Part shown: piece after piece, positions 16,215-24,542 of the stretch
Position numbering within the stretch: position 1 is the first letter of the stretch
Layout: every line of letters begins with the position of its first letter
NCBI RefSeq assembly: GCF_012927085.1
Contig: NZ_JABBFX010000001.1
Span: 2,666,001 to 2,730,000, forward strand
DNA: 64,000 bases
Reading direction: 5' to 3'
Source: Ramlibacter agri
Lineage (GTDB): Bacteria > Pseudomonadota > Gammaproteobacteria > Burkholderiales > Burkholderiaceae_C
Notes under the pieces: generated by a model
The model's input: the letters and a program-made list of their open reading frames with translations, nothing else
Told to the model about the DNA's origin: nothing
Database searches by the model: none
Position numbers and translations under genes: made by a program

Positions 16215-17201
16215 GTGGAATTGATGCCGGTCGTCCGCGCGCTGCACCTCGCGGCCATCGCGCTGCTGGCCGGCAGCTTTGCGTTTCCCGCCTTCGTGCT
16301 GCCGCCCTCCGCGGCTGGCGACCCGGAGCGCTCGTTCCTGCGTGGCTGGCTGGCAAGTCTTCGCCTCTGGAGCACGGTTGTGGCCGTGGCGACCTGGCTT
16401 GCCTGGATTGTGGCGGTGGCCGCCGGCATGAGCGGGCTGCCACTCGGCGAGGCCTGGCGGCCGTCCGTGGTCGGCACCGTGATGGTGGAGACCCGCTTTG
16501 GCCATGTCTGGCTGATCCGCTGCGCGCTGCTGGTGCTGCTGGTCTCGTACCTGGCGTGGCGGCAGCGCCGCCGCCGCGATCGGCTGGCTGGCGCCGACGC
16601 AGTAGGCGCGGCGCTCGCCAGCGGCGTTCTCGTTTCGCAGGTGTGGGCCGGCCACGCGACGGCCGCTCCGCCCTGGCATGTCGTGGCCGATGCCGTCCAT
16701 CTCGTGGCCGCCGCACTCTGGGTCGGCAGCCTGCTCCCGCTGCTCATGGTCCTGGCGCGCGCCCGCGCGGGCGCTCCTGCGTGGATGGCGCTCGCCGATT
16801 CCGCGACCCGCGCGTTTTCGGCCCTGGGTGTGCTCGCCGTGGCCGCGCTGGCCCTCACCGGCTTCATCAATGGCCAGATGATGGTCGGCAGCGCGAGCGC
16901 TCTCGTGGGCAGCAGCTACGGCCGCCTGGTCATCGCAAAGATCGTGCTGTTCCTGGGCATGGTCACCCTCGCAGCCATGAACAGGTGGTGGTTGGCACCG
17001 CGCATGGCTCCTGGCCACCCGCAGGCAAGGTCGGCGGCCCGCTTGCTCTGGCGCAATGTGGCCGTGGAGATCGCGCTCGGCGCTTGCATCCTTGCAGCGG
17101 TCGGTTTTCTCGGAGGCAGCGAACCGCCGGCGCACGAGCCTGGGTTCGCAGTCGGAGGCCAAAACAAAAGCCCCGCCGGGGAGGCGGGGCCAAGTCATTG
17201 A
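16215..17201 (+). CDS. copD: CopD-type inner-membrane copper transport protein
   Basis: This 328-residue protein has about eight membrane segments and the CopD core: a first-helix ALHLAAIALLAGS, histidines in RFGHVW, WAGHAT and DAVHLVAAALWVGS, and a C-terminal helix IALGACILAAVGFLGG. It should move copper across the inner membrane together with CopC. The start is GTG at 16215, with an ATG three codons later as alternative. Its last residues (NKSPAGEAG) are encoded by the antisense strand of the tRNA-Thr terminator. Confidence 0.85.
   Translation: MELMPVVRALHLAAIALLAGSFAFPAFVLPPSAAGDPERSFLRGWLASLRLWSTVVAVATWLAWIVAVAAGMSGLPLGEAWRPSVVGTVMVETRFGHVWLIRCALLVLLVSYLAWRQRRRRDRLAGADAVGAALASGVLVSQVWAGHATAAPPWHVVADAVHLVAAALWVGSLLPLLMVLARARAGAPAWMALADSATRAFSALGVLAVAALALTGFINGQMMVGSASALVGSSYGRLVIAKIVLFLGMVTLAAMNRWWLAPRMAPGHPQARSAARLLWRNVAVEIALGACILAAVGFLGGSEPPAHEPGFAVGGQNKSPAGEAGPSH
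17161..17190 (-). terminator. Rho-independent terminator of tRNA-Thr
   Basis: Read on the minus strand this is an 8-bp stem (GCCCCGCC / GGCGGGGC at 17183-17190 and 17170-17177) with a five-base loop, followed by TTTTGTTTT. It ends tRNA transcription and lies within the last codons of copD on the other strand. Confidence 0.85.
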
Positions 17202-17207
17202 TGCGTC

Positions 17208-17283
17208 TGGTGCCGGAGAGAGGAATCGAACCCCCGACCTTCTCATTACGAATGAGCTGCTCTACCGACTGAGCTACTCCGGC
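17208..17283 (-). tRNA. tRNA-Thr (anticodon CGT)
   Basis: This 76-nt gene begins GCCGGAGTAGC and ends with an encoded CCA. The D arm is AGCTCAGTCGGTAGAGC, the anticodon loop TTCGTAA (anticodon CGT, reading ACG) and the T arm GGGGGTTCGATTCC. The pattern AGCTCATTCGTAATGAGAAG matches other bacterial tRNA-Thr(CGU). The acceptor stem pairs fully (GCCGGAG with CTCCGGC). Confidence 0.95.
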
Positions 17284-17293
17284 GAAGTCTTCG

Positions 17294-17299
17294 ATTATA
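17294..17299 (-). promoter_or_regulatory. -10 element of tRNA-Thr promoter
   Basis: A perfect TATAAT on the minus strand, 10 nt before the tRNA 5' end. No good -35 is visible at the right distance. Confidence 0.6.
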
Positions 17300-17355
17300 G
17301 CGCATCGCGCTGGCAGCCCGGCCGGACGCGGCGATGCGGGACAATTCCCGGCCCC

Positions 17356-18654
17356 ATGTCCCAGCCATCCCGACCGACTGCCAATTACCTGAGCGCCGCC
17401 GAGGCCACGCGCCTGCTGGGGGTCAAGCTGCAGACCTTGTATGCGTACGTGAGCCGCGGCCTGATCCGCAGCACGAACCGGGTCGGGCGCAAGGAGCGGC
17501 TGTACCTGCGCGAGGACGTCGAGCGGGTGCATGCGCGCGCGCAGGCCCGCGCCGGGCATGGCGCGGTGGCGGCCGACGCCATGAACCATGGCCAGCCCAT
17601 CATCCCGACGGCGATCACCGAGATCACGCCCGAGGGGCCGCGCTACCGCGGCCGCCTGGCGACGGAGCTGGCCAGCGAGGGCGCCTCCTTCGAGGCCGTC
17701 GCCCAATTGCTGTGGTCCGGCGCATGGCAGCCCGAAGCTCCCGCGTGGCAGGTCCAGCCGGCCGCCGGCGAATTCGTGGCGCTCGTCGACGGCTTCGGCG
17801 CCATGGCGCAGCGCAATCCGGTGCTGGAAGTGTTCGCCGTCGCCGTGCTGCACCTGGGGCTGCAGCGCCGCGCGGAGGCCGCCGGCCTGCCGCTGGAAAC
17901 GCGGATCTTCGAGGAGGCGCGGCAGATCATCGGGCACCTGGTGGGCTGCTGCGGCCTGGCCTCGGCCGCGCAGCGCTTCGTGCCGCCGCGAGGCGGCGAT
18001 CGCATCGCCGCGGGCGTGCTGCGCGCGCTGGGCGGCGCGGCCACGGACACGAACGTTGCCACGGTGTCGGCCCTGCTCGCCTTGCTGGCGGACCACGAAC
18101 TGGCGCCGGGAACCCTGTCGGTGCGGGTGGCGGCCTCCGGCGGGGCCACGCTGCATGGTTGCATCGCGGCGGCGCTCTGCGCCAGCGCCGGCCTGGTGGT
18201 GGCCCACCGCTTCGACGAGATCTACGACTTCCTCGAACGGGGCGGCGAGCGCGCGGGCTGGGTGCGCGAGGCGGTGCAGCGGCACGCGCAGGGCACGCCG
18301 ATGCCGGGCTTCGGCCATCCGCTGTACCCGCAGGGCGACCCGCGCGGCACGATGCTGCTCGCCTTCATCCGTGAACAGCGGCCGGACCCTGGGCTGCTCG
18401 CCGTGTGCGATTTCATCGAGGAGGTGGAGCAGGTCACGGGGCAGCGCGTGCGCCACGAGCTGCCGATGGTGGCGCTCACGCGCGCCATGGGGCTGCCGCG
18501 GCCGGCCGCCAGCGCCATCTTCCTGGTGAGCCGCACCGCCGGCTGGGTGGCGCACATCCAGGAGCAGCGCGCCAGCGGGCAGCTGTTGCGGCCGCGCGCG
18601 CGCTACACGCCGGCGGGTGACGCCGCGGCGGGTGCATTCAACAATCAATCTTGA
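17356..18654 (+). CDS. HTH-fused citrate-synthase-family protein
   Basis: This 432-residue protein joins an N-terminal excisionase/MerR-like helix-turn-helix (about residues 10-55) to a citrate-synthase fold with ADHELAPGT, GFGHPLYPQGDPR and ALTRAMGLP. By eye, two of the three canonical catalytic residues look altered. The second His (GPLHGG in normal enzymes) falls at GLVVAHR, and the Asp falls at Glu (about E368). It may be a condensing enzyme with other specificity or a regulator using the fold for ligand sensing. It lies upstream of the Pht5-like/aldolase/Bug genes. The ATG at 17356 is just after the divergent tRNA promoter. Confidence 0.8.
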   Translation: MSQPSRPTANYLSAAEATRLLGVKLQTLYAYVSRGLIRSTNRVGRKERLYLREDVERVHARAQARAGHGAVAADAMNHGQPIIPTAITEITPEGPRYRGRLATELASEGASFEAVAQLLWSGAWQPEAPAWQVQPAAGEFVALVDGFGAMAQRNPVLEVFAVAVLHLGLQRRAEAAGLPLETRIFEEARQIIGHLVGCCGLASAAQRFVPPRGGDRIAAGVLRALGGAATDTNVATVSALLALLADHELAPGTLSVRVAASGGATLHGCIAAALCASAGLVVAHRFDEIYDFLERGGERAGWVREAVQRHAQGTPMPGFGHPLYPQGDPRGTMLLAFIREQRPDPGLLAVCDFIEEVEQVTGQRVRHELPMVALTRAMGLPRPAASAIFLVSRTAGWVAHIQEQRASGQLLRPRARYTPAGDAAAGAFNNQS

Positions 18655-18679
18655 CCCGGCCGCGCCCCGGGCCTTAAGG
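18651..18679 (+). promoter_or_regulatory. Weak promoter candidate before the Pht5-like gene
   Basis: TTGACC (18651-18656), a 17-bp GC-rich spacer, then TTAAGG (18674-18679). The GTG start follows at 18688, so a transcript from here would be almost leaderless. The -10 match is poor. Confidence 0.2.
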
Positions 18680-18687
18680 TCCGGGCC

Positions 18688-19674
18688 GTGAGCAAACTGA
18701 ACCTTTCCATCGCCATGGGCGACTACGACCGCACGCGCGCCCTGTTCGACGGCGACGTGCAGATCGACGGCGTAGCCCCCGTGTTCAGCCTGCTGGAGCC
18801 GGAGGAGATCTTCTTCCGCGCCTTCCGCGGCCAGGAGTTCGACGTCAGCGAACTGTCGCTCTCCAGCTACACGCTGAAGGTGTCGCAGGGCGACTGCCCT
18901 TACGTCGGCGTGCCCGTGTTCATGTCGCGCGCCTTCCGCCACACCGCCATCTACGTGCGCAGCGACCGCGTGGCGACGCCGGCGGACCTGCGCGGCAAGC
19001 GCGTGGGCCTGCCCGAATACCAGCTGACCGCCAACGTCTGGGCCCGCGCGCTGCTGAAGCAGGACTTCGGCATCGAGCCGCGGGACGTCACCTGGGTGCG
19101 CGGCGGCATCGAGCATCCGGGCCGGCTGGAGAAGCTGAAGGTGCAGCTGGACGCCGACGTCCGCATCGCCGACGCGCCCGAGACCGACACCCTGTCGGCG
19201 ATGCTCGATCGCGGCGACATCGACGCCTTCATCGGCCCGCGCGCGCCTTCCTGCTTCGGCCGCAATCCGCAGGTGCGCTGGCTCTACGCGGACCCGACCG
19301 CGGCGTCGCGCGACTACTACCGGCGCACGCGCATCTTTCCCATCATGCACGTGCTCGGCGTGCGCAAGACGCTGGCGGCGCAGCATCCCTGGCTGCCGGT
19401 GGCGCTGCTCAAGGCCTTCGATCGCGCCAAGGACATCGGCCTGCAGAAGCTGGCCGACCCCTCCGCGCCCAAGGCCTCGCTGCCCTGGCTGGAGGAGCAG
19501 CTGGCCGCCACCCAGCAGCTGATGGGCCATGATTACTGGCCCAACGGCGTGGCCGCCAACCTGGCGACCCTGGAAGCCTTCCTGGCCCACCACCACGAGC
19601 AGGGGCTGTCCCGGCGCCGCGTGCAGGTGGATGAACTGTTCGCGCCATCCACCTACGAGATGGCGAAGATCTGA
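18688..19674 (+). CDS. Pht5-like protein (4,5-dihydroxyphthalate decarboxylase / ABC substrate-binding-like)
   Basis: This 328-residue protein has the two-lobed periplasmic-binding fold but no signal peptide, as in 4,5-dihydroxyphthalate decarboxylase relatives. Recognisable parts are LSIAMGDYDRTRALFDG at the N-terminus, the EFDVSELSLSSY segment, VPVFMSRAFRH and DLRGKRVGLPEYQLTA. Family members are either cytoplasmic decarboxylases or solute-binding proteins, and I cannot decide which. The start is GTG at 18688. It leads into a class II aldolase gene 17 nt downstream and a Bug receptor, so an aromatic or hydroxy-acid route is suggested. Confidence 0.75.
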   Translation: MSKLNLSIAMGDYDRTRALFDGDVQIDGVAPVFSLLEPEEIFFRAFRGQEFDVSELSLSSYTLKVSQGDCPYVGVPVFMSRAFRHTAIYVRSDRVATPADLRGKRVGLPEYQLTANVWARALLKQDFGIEPRDVTWVRGGIEHPGRLEKLKVQLDADVRIADAPETDTLSAMLDRGDIDAFIGPRAPSCFGRNPQVRWLYADPTAASRDYYRRTRIFPIMHVLGVRKTLAAQHPWLPVALLKAFDRAKDIGLQKLADPSAPKASLPWLEEQLAATQQLMGHDYWPNGVAANLATLEAFLAHHHEQGLSRRRVQVDELFAPSTYEMAKI

Positions 19675-19691
19675 GAAAGAGACGACCCAGC

Positions 19692-20432
19692 ATGACTTCC
19701 GGACTCCAGCGTCCCTCGCAGCAACTCGTCGACGACCTCGTCGTCGCCAACCACATCCTGTTCCACCAGGGCGTCGTCGACGCCTTCGGCCACGTGAGCG
19801 TGCGCCACGACAAGAACCCCGAGCACTTCCTGCTGGCGCGCAACATGGCGCCCGGCACGGTGGGCGCCGAAGACATCGTGACGTACACGCACGACGGCAC
19901 GCCGCTGGACGCCGACGGCCGCCGCGTGTACCTGGAGCGCTTCATCCATGGCTCCATCTACCGTGCGCGGCCCGACGTGATGGCGGTGGTGCACAGCCAC
20001 TCGCCTTCGGTCGTGCCCTTCACCGTGTCGCGCCAGGCGCGCCTGCGCCCGGTCTGCCACATGAGCGGCTTCCTCGGCGCCGGCGCACCGCTGTTCGAGA
20101 TCCGCGAGGCCGCGGGCGACGCCAGCGACCTGCTGATCACCAGCGACGGCCTGGGCCGCGCGCTCGCGGATTCGCTGGCCTCGGCCAACTGCGTGCTGAT
20201 GCGCGGCCACGGTTCCACCGTCGTCGCGCCGACGCTGAAGCTGGCCGTCTACCGCGCCGTGTATGCCGAGGTCAACGCGCGGCTGCAGGCGCAGGCGCTG
20301 CAGCTCGGCGACCCCGAGTACCTCACCGAGGGCGAGGCGCGCGCCGCCATGGCCAGCACCGAAGGCCAGGTGGAGCGCCCGTGGGCGTTGTGGAAGGCCG
20401 ACGCGGAGCGCGCGCTCGCGGACCGCGCCTAG
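19692..20432 (+). CDS. Class II aldolase/adducin-family protein
   Basis: This 246-residue zinc-dependent aldolase-fold protein has metal-site histidines in VVHSHSPS and RGHGSTVV, and the N-terminal substrate loop FGHVSVRH. Relatives include fuculose-phosphate aldolase and the decarboxylases of phthalate-type pathways. Next to a Pht5-like protein, a decarboxylase or aldolase on an aromatic or hydroxy-acid intermediate is plausible. It is part of the operon 18688-21435. Confidence 0.82.
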   Translation: MTSGLQRPSQQLVDDLVVANHILFHQGVVDAFGHVSVRHDKNPEHFLLARNMAPGTVGAEDIVTYTHDGTPLDADGRRVYLERFIHGSIYRARPDVMAVVHSHSPSVVPFTVSRQARLRPVCHMSGFLGAGAPLFEIREAAGDASDLLITSDGLGRALADSLASANCVLMRGHGSTVVAPTLKLAVYRAVYAEVNARLQAQALQLGDPEYLTEGEARAAMASTEGQVERPWALWKADAERALADRA

Positions 20433-20454
20433 TTCGAAGAAGAGAGGAGACACC

Positions 20455-21435
20455 ATGAAGCAAGCCCGTCTTTCCCGCCGCGTGTTCACGCAGGCCGCCC
20501 TGGGCAGCCTGGCGCTGCCCGGCCTGGCGCTGGCGCAGGCCGACTGGCCCGCGCGTCCCGTGCGCGTGATCGTGCCTTCGTCGCCGGGCGGCGGCACCGA
20601 CGCCTTCGGCCGCATCCTGGCGCAGGCGCTGACCGAGCAGACGAAGCAGAGCTTCGTCGTCGACAACAAGCCGGGCGCCAGCGGCAACATCGGCGCGGAC
20701 ATCGTGGCGAAGTCCGCGCCCGACGGCTACACGATCCTGGTGGCGTCGAACTCCTCGCTGGGCATCAACCCGTCGCTGCTGAAGACCATGCCCTTCGACA
20801 TCGAGCGCGACCTGGCGCCGGTCTCGCGCGGCGTGATGGCGCCGATGGTGGTGGTGGCCTCGCCGGCCACCGGCTGGAAGTCGCTGAAGGACATGCTGGA
20901 GGCCGGGAAGCAGCAGCCCGAAAAGTTCTTCTACGGCTCGGCCGGCACCGGCAGCCCGGTGTACATCGGCGTGCGCATGATCGAGGACGCGACCGGCGCG
21001 AAGTTCACGCACGTTCCGTACAAGGGCGTGGCGCCGGCCTACCAGGACCTGCTGTCGGGGCGGCTGCAGTTCATGTTCACCGACCTCGCGTCGATCGAGC
21101 AGCACATCAAGGCCGGCAAGGTGGTGGCGCTGGCCGTGAACCAGAAGACCCCGTTGCTGCCCAACGTGCCGACGCTGGCGGAAGAGGGCTACCCGCAGAT
21201 CCGCGCCTGGACTTCGTTCAGCGTGATGGCGCCGGCGAAGGTGCCGCCGGCCATCGTGAAGAAGCTGGCGGCGGAAGTGGGCAAGGCGCTGCGCAACCCC
21301 GCGGTGGTGCAGCGTCTCGAACAGCAGGCGCTGATCCCGGTGCTGGATACGCCGGAGGAGTTCGCGGTGGACATCCGCAAGGAGCGCGAGCACTGGGGGG
21401 CGTTCATCAAGAAGAACAACATCACGCCGGACTGA
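20455..21435 (+). CDS. Bug/TctC-family solute-binding protein with Tat-like signal
   Basis: This 326-residue Bug receptor's leader carries a twin-arginine motif (SRRVFTQAALG), so export through Tat is possible, unlike the other Bug proteins here. Body motifs are VIVPSSPGGGTDAFGR, VDNKPGASGNIG and HVPYKGVAPAY. AGAGGAGA lies just upstream of the ATG at 20455. It closes the operon with the Pht5-like and aldolase genes and probably binds their substrate. Confidence 0.87.
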   Translation: MKQARLSRRVFTQAALGSLALPGLALAQADWPARPVRVIVPSSPGGGTDAFGRILAQALTEQTKQSFVVDNKPGASGNIGADIVAKSAPDGYTILVASNSSLGINPSLLKTMPFDIERDLAPVSRGVMAPMVVVASPATGWKSLKDMLEAGKQQPEKFFYGSAGTGSPVYIGVRMIEDATGAKFTHVPYKGVAPAYQDLLSGRLQFMFTDLASIEQHIKAGKVVALAVNQKTPLLPNVPTLAEEGYPQIRAWTSFSVMAPAKVPPAIVKKLAAEVGKALRNPAVVQRLEQQALIPVLDTPEEFAVDIRKEREHWGAFIKKNNITPD

Positions 21436-21485
21436 AGGCGAGGGCGGGCGCGGGCGGGCGCCGGGCAACGGACACTTTCGTTTGC

Positions 21486-21502
21486 CTGGCCCTGATCTTG
21501 CA
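21486..21502 (+). promoter_or_regulatory. Sigma-54 (RpoN) promoter
   Basis: CTGGCCCTGATCTTGCA has the invariant GG (21488-21489) and GC (21500-21501) separated by exactly 10 bp and keeps TGGC...TTGCA of the -24/-12 consensus. Transcription would start near 21513, so the protein start must be the ATG at 21541. The downstream genes include amtB, a classic NtrC/sigma-54 target. I found no clear NtrC site in the preceding 100 bp. Confidence 0.65.
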
Positions 21503-21507
21503 ACAGA

Positions 21508-21533
21508 GTGTGCGTCGTTGGCAGCACGCACAC
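21508..21533 (+). other. Hairpin at the start of the sigma-54 transcript
   Basis: GTGTGCGT (21508-21515) and ACGCACAC (21526-21533) form a perfect 8-bp stem with a 10-nt loop, 8 nt before the ATG at 21541. No Shine-Dalgarno separates it from the start. If transcription begins near 21513 only part of the stem is transcribed, so it may act as a DNA inverted repeat instead. Confidence 0.4.
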
Positions 21534-21540
21534 CTACAAC

Positions 21541-22302
21541 ATGCCCGAGGCGCAAGGCCTGATCGATGTTCCCGCCGTTCCTTCCCCTGGCGATCCGCCC
21601 GCAGCCTGGCGCGCGTCCACGCCCCTGCTGGACCTGGAGGACCCGCGGCTGCGCCTGAGGGTGCAGTCGCTCACGCAGCTGTGCATCGGCGAGCGCGAGA
21701 AGGCGCTCGCGGTCTACCGCTTCGTCAAGCGCATCCCCTTCGCCAAGCCGTTCAAGATGCGGCTGCACACGGCGCGGGAGGTGCTGGGCCAGGCCTGCGG
21801 CGACGCGGCCGACAAGGCCACGCTGCTGGTCGCCATGCTGCGCATCGCCGGCCTGCCGGCGCGCATGCGCTTCGTCACCCTGCATGGCGACATCCTGCGG
21901 GGCCTGGTGCCGCGGGCGATGGTGCCCACGCGGCCCATCGTCGAAGTCTGGTGCGCGGGCCGCTGGCTGGCCACCGACAGCTATCTTTATGACGCCGCCT
22001 ACGGCGCCGCCGCCCGCCAGCGCCTGCGCGCGCTGGGCTGGCAGGTGGGCTACGGCATGCACGTCGACGGGCAACTGCTGTGGGACGGCGCCCGCGATGC
22101 CTGGGTCAACGCATGTCCGCCCGGCGACGACCCGCTGCTGCTGGAGGACCACGGCTGCTTCTGCGACCCGCTGGAGTTCACGTCTTCCGAGGCCTATCGC
22201 GCGCGGCATCGCCGGCTGCCGCGCGCCCTGCAATGGAACCTGGTCGCGCACCGCATGGATCGCGCCATCCACAACCTGCGCCGCGGCGGTGCACGCAGCT
22301 GA
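21541..22302 (+). CDS. Transglutaminase-like superfamily protein
   Basis: This 253-residue cytoplasmic protein has the transglutaminase-core pattern: the nucleophile-type Cys in GQACGDAADKATLLVAMLR and the strand pair EVWCAGRWLATDSYLYD bearing the Asp. The His that normally precedes VEV (HxWVEV) appears absent here (TRPIVEV), so catalysis is uncertain. I preferred the ATG at 21541 over the GTG at 21508 because the sigma-54 start point is near 21513. The next gene begins directly after its stop. Nitrogen-limitation expression is inferred from the promoter and amtB. Confidence 0.72.
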   Translation: MPEAQGLIDVPAVPSPGDPPAAWRASTPLLDLEDPRLRLRVQSLTQLCIGEREKALAVYRFVKRIPFAKPFKMRLHTAREVLGQACGDAADKATLLVAMLRIAGLPARMRFVTLHGDILRGLVPRAMVPTRPIVEVWCAGRWLATDSYLYDAAYGAAARQRLRALGWQVGYGMHVDGQLLWDGARDAWVNACPPGDDPLLLEDHGCFCDPLEFTSSEAYRARHRRLPRALQWNLVAHRMDRAIHNLRRGGARS

Positions 22303-23175
22303 ATGGCCACCATGCTCGCCCAGCGCTCGATCCCGCCCGCCGCCTTGCTGCGCAGCGCGGACGTGAGCCTGCGCGACCTGGCCCGCGGCAAGCTGCCGCG
22401 CCTGCATGCGCTCAGCGGCGAGCTGCGGCGCGAAGCGGCCCAGGCCGAAGCCGCGCCGTTGCTGGCGGCCTTCGCCGAACACCTGGCGGCCAGCCGCGCG
22501 CTGCGCTTCGAGCTGCTGATCCCCCCGGGCCTGCGCGCCGCGGCCTCGCGCGCGGACGAAGCCGCCTTCCGCGTCCAGGTACAGCGGGTGGTGGATGCGA
22601 CCGCCGGGACCTGGACGGCGCTGCGCTTCTACATGGGCGCGAGCGCAGGCGCTGCCGCGCGCTGCGACGTGCTGCTGTCGGAGTTCGTGATGCAGGCGCG
22701 CGGGCTCGAACGCGGCTCGGCGCAGTGGGGCCGGCCCCTGGAAGCGCTGCGGCATGCGACCGCAGGCGAGGGCGAGGCCGGTGACCTGCTGCGCAGCCTG
22801 CTGCACCACTGCGATGCCTTTGCCGAGGCCTGCGAGGGCGCGCGGCGGGTGCGGCGCCTCGCGCACGAATTCGAACAGCAGCGCGCCGGCGTGCAGGCCG
22901 TGCTGCACAAGCTGGCACATCGCCTGGGCGGCGGCCTGCTGGAGCGGCTGCGACCGATGATCGCCGGCATGCCGGCCGCGAGCCGCGACGAGATCGGCGC
23001 CGCGCAGGCCGCGCGGCAGGTGCTGGAGCCGCTGCTCGCGGCCGCGGCGGTGCGGCTGCAGCAGCTGGAAGAAGCGCGCTCGCAGCTGGCCGCCGCGCTG
23101 GAGGCGGTGGAGCGGCAGCTGCAGCCCGCTGCCTGGAGCGAAACCGCCGGCGCGCCGCTGGCCGCCGAAGCCTGA
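22303..23175 (+). CDS. Conserved hypothetical helical protein
   Basis: This 290-residue Ala/Arg/Leu-rich protein is predicted to be almost entirely helical. A coiled-coil-like C-terminal part runs through LQQLEEARSQLAAALEAVERQ. It has no signal peptide or membrane segment. Its ATG follows the transglutaminase-like stop without a gap and amtB begins 27 nt downstream, so it belongs to the sigma-54 operon. I recognise no family and assign no function. Confidence 0.65.
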   Translation: MATMLAQRSIPPAALLRSADVSLRDLARGKLPRLHALSGELRREAAQAEAAPLLAAFAEHLAASRALRFELLIPPGLRAAASRADEAAFRVQVQRVVDATAGTWTALRFYMGASAGAAARCDVLLSEFVMQARGLERGSAQWGRPLEALRHATAGEGEAGDLLRSLLHHCDAFAEACEGARRVRRLAHEFEQQRAGVQAVLHKLAHRLGGGLLERLRPMIAGMPAASRDEIGAAQAARQVLEPLLAAAAVRLQQLEEARSQLAAALEAVERQLQPAAWSETAGAPLAAEA

Positions 23176-23202
23176 TCCCCCCGTCGAAAGGAAGAACCGC
23201 CC

Positions 23203-24522
23203 ATGCGCAAGCTCCCGCTCCTTCTCGTTCCCTGCGCGCTCGGCGCCGGCCTGCCGGCCTGGGCGCAGTCGCCACCCTTGACGCATCCCGGGCTGGTGCC
23301 AGTGGACCGCATCAGCGGCGCAGACACCGCGTGGATGATCGCCGCCACTGCGCTGGTGCTGCTGATGACGCTGCCGGGCATCGCGCTGTTCTACGGCGGC
23401 ATGGTCCGCCGCAAGAGCGTGATCAACACCATGGCCTCGGTTATGGGCATCACCGCGCTGGTGAGCGTGCTGTGGTTCGCCATCTCCTATTCCTTCGCCT
23501 TCACGCCCGGCAACGGCTTCCTCGGTGGCGTCGAGCGCGCCGGCTTCGCGGGCATGGAGTACCTGAAGGACGCGGGCCAGGTGGCCGTCAGCCACGCCGC
23601 GCCCAACGTGCCGGAGTCCGTCTACGCGATGTTCCAGCTGACCTTCGCCATCATCACGGCGGCGCTGGTGATGGGCTCGGTGGTGGAGCGCATGAAGTTC
23701 TCCGCGCTGATGATCTTCATCGCGCTGTGGTCCGTGTGCGTCTACGCGCCCATCGCGCACTGGGTGTGGGAACCGGGCGGCTGGCTGGCGTCGCTGGGCG
23801 TGCTCGATTTCGCCGGCGGCTCGGTGGTGCACATCAACGCCGGCGTCACCGGCCTCGTCTGCGCCTATGCGCTCGGGCCGCGGCGCGGCTACGGCCGCGA
23901 GGCCTTCGAGCCTTACAGCCTGGCGCTCACCATGTGCGGCTCGGGCCTGCTGTGGGTGGGCTGGTTCGGCTTCAACGCGGGCTCCGCCGTCGCTGCGGAC
24001 GGCCGCGCCGGCCTCGCGATGCTGGTGACGCACGTGGCCGCGGCGGCCGGCAGCCTCGGATGGATGGCGGGCGAACTGGTGCTGCGCCGCCGCGCCTCGC
24101 TGCTGGGGCTGTGTTCGGGCGTGGTCGCGGGGCTGGTCGCCATCACGCCGGCCTCGGGCTACGTCACGCCGCCGGCGGCGCTGCTGATCGGCCTGGTCGC
24201 CGGCCTGGTGTGCTACTGGGGCGCGACCGGCCTCAAGCGGCTGCTGCGCGCCGACGATTCGCTGGACGTCTTCGGGGTGCACGCGGTCGGCGGCATCGTC
24301 GGCTCGCTGCTCACCGGCGTGCTGGCCGACAAGGGCGTCTCGGGCGTGCAAGGCAGCCTGGCGATGCAGGCGCTGGGCGTGGTCTCGGTGTTCTTCTATT
24401 CGGCGTTCGCCACCATGCTGCTGCTGGCCGTGACCCGGCTGTTCGTTTCCCTGCGGGTGGGCGACGCCGTGGAGGCGGGTGGCCTGGACCTCGGGCTGCA
24501 CAACGAACGCATCGGCTCCTGA
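23203..24522 (+). CDS. amtB: Ammonium transporter
   Basis: This 439-residue Amt/MEP/Rh channel has a signal peptide (ALGAGLPAWAQ) and about eleven membrane helices. The signature is FYGGMVRRKSVINTMASVM, and the twin pore histidines are in GSVVHINAGVTGL and DVFGVHAVGGI. It imports ammonium. No glnK gene is adjacent, so PII control must come from elsewhere. AGGAAG lies 7 nt before the ATG. It is in the sigma-54 operon, so expression under nitrogen limitation is expected. Confidence 0.95.
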   Translation: MRKLPLLLVPCALGAGLPAWAQSPPLTHPGLVPVDRISGADTAWMIAATALVLLMTLPGIALFYGGMVRRKSVINTMASVMGITALVSVLWFAISYSFAFTPGNGFLGGVERAGFAGMEYLKDAGQVAVSHAAPNVPESVYAMFQLTFAIITAALVMGSVVERMKFSALMIFIALWSVCVYAPIAHWVWEPGGWLASLGVLDFAGGSVVHINAGVTGLVCAYALGPRRGYGREAFEPYSLALTMCGSGLLWVGWFGFNAGSAVAADGRAGLAMLVTHVAAAAGSLGWMAGELVLRRRASLLGLCSGVVAGLVAITPASGYVTPPAALLIGLVAGLVCYWGATGLKRLLRADDSLDVFGVHAVGGIVGSLLTGVLADKGVSGVQGSLAMQALGVVSVFFYSAFATMLLLAVTRLFVSLRVGDAVEAGGLDLGLHNERIGS

Positions 24523-24542
24523 GCCGGGGAAGGACAACTGCC

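Noticed and set aside
21508..21540. GTG at 21508 as start of the transglutaminase-like gene
   Set aside because: The sigma-54 element predicts transcription from about 21513, downstream of that codon.
20323..24537. 1404-codon minus-strand open frame
   Set aside because: It spans four well-supported plus-strand genes and has typical antisense high-GC composition with no domain.
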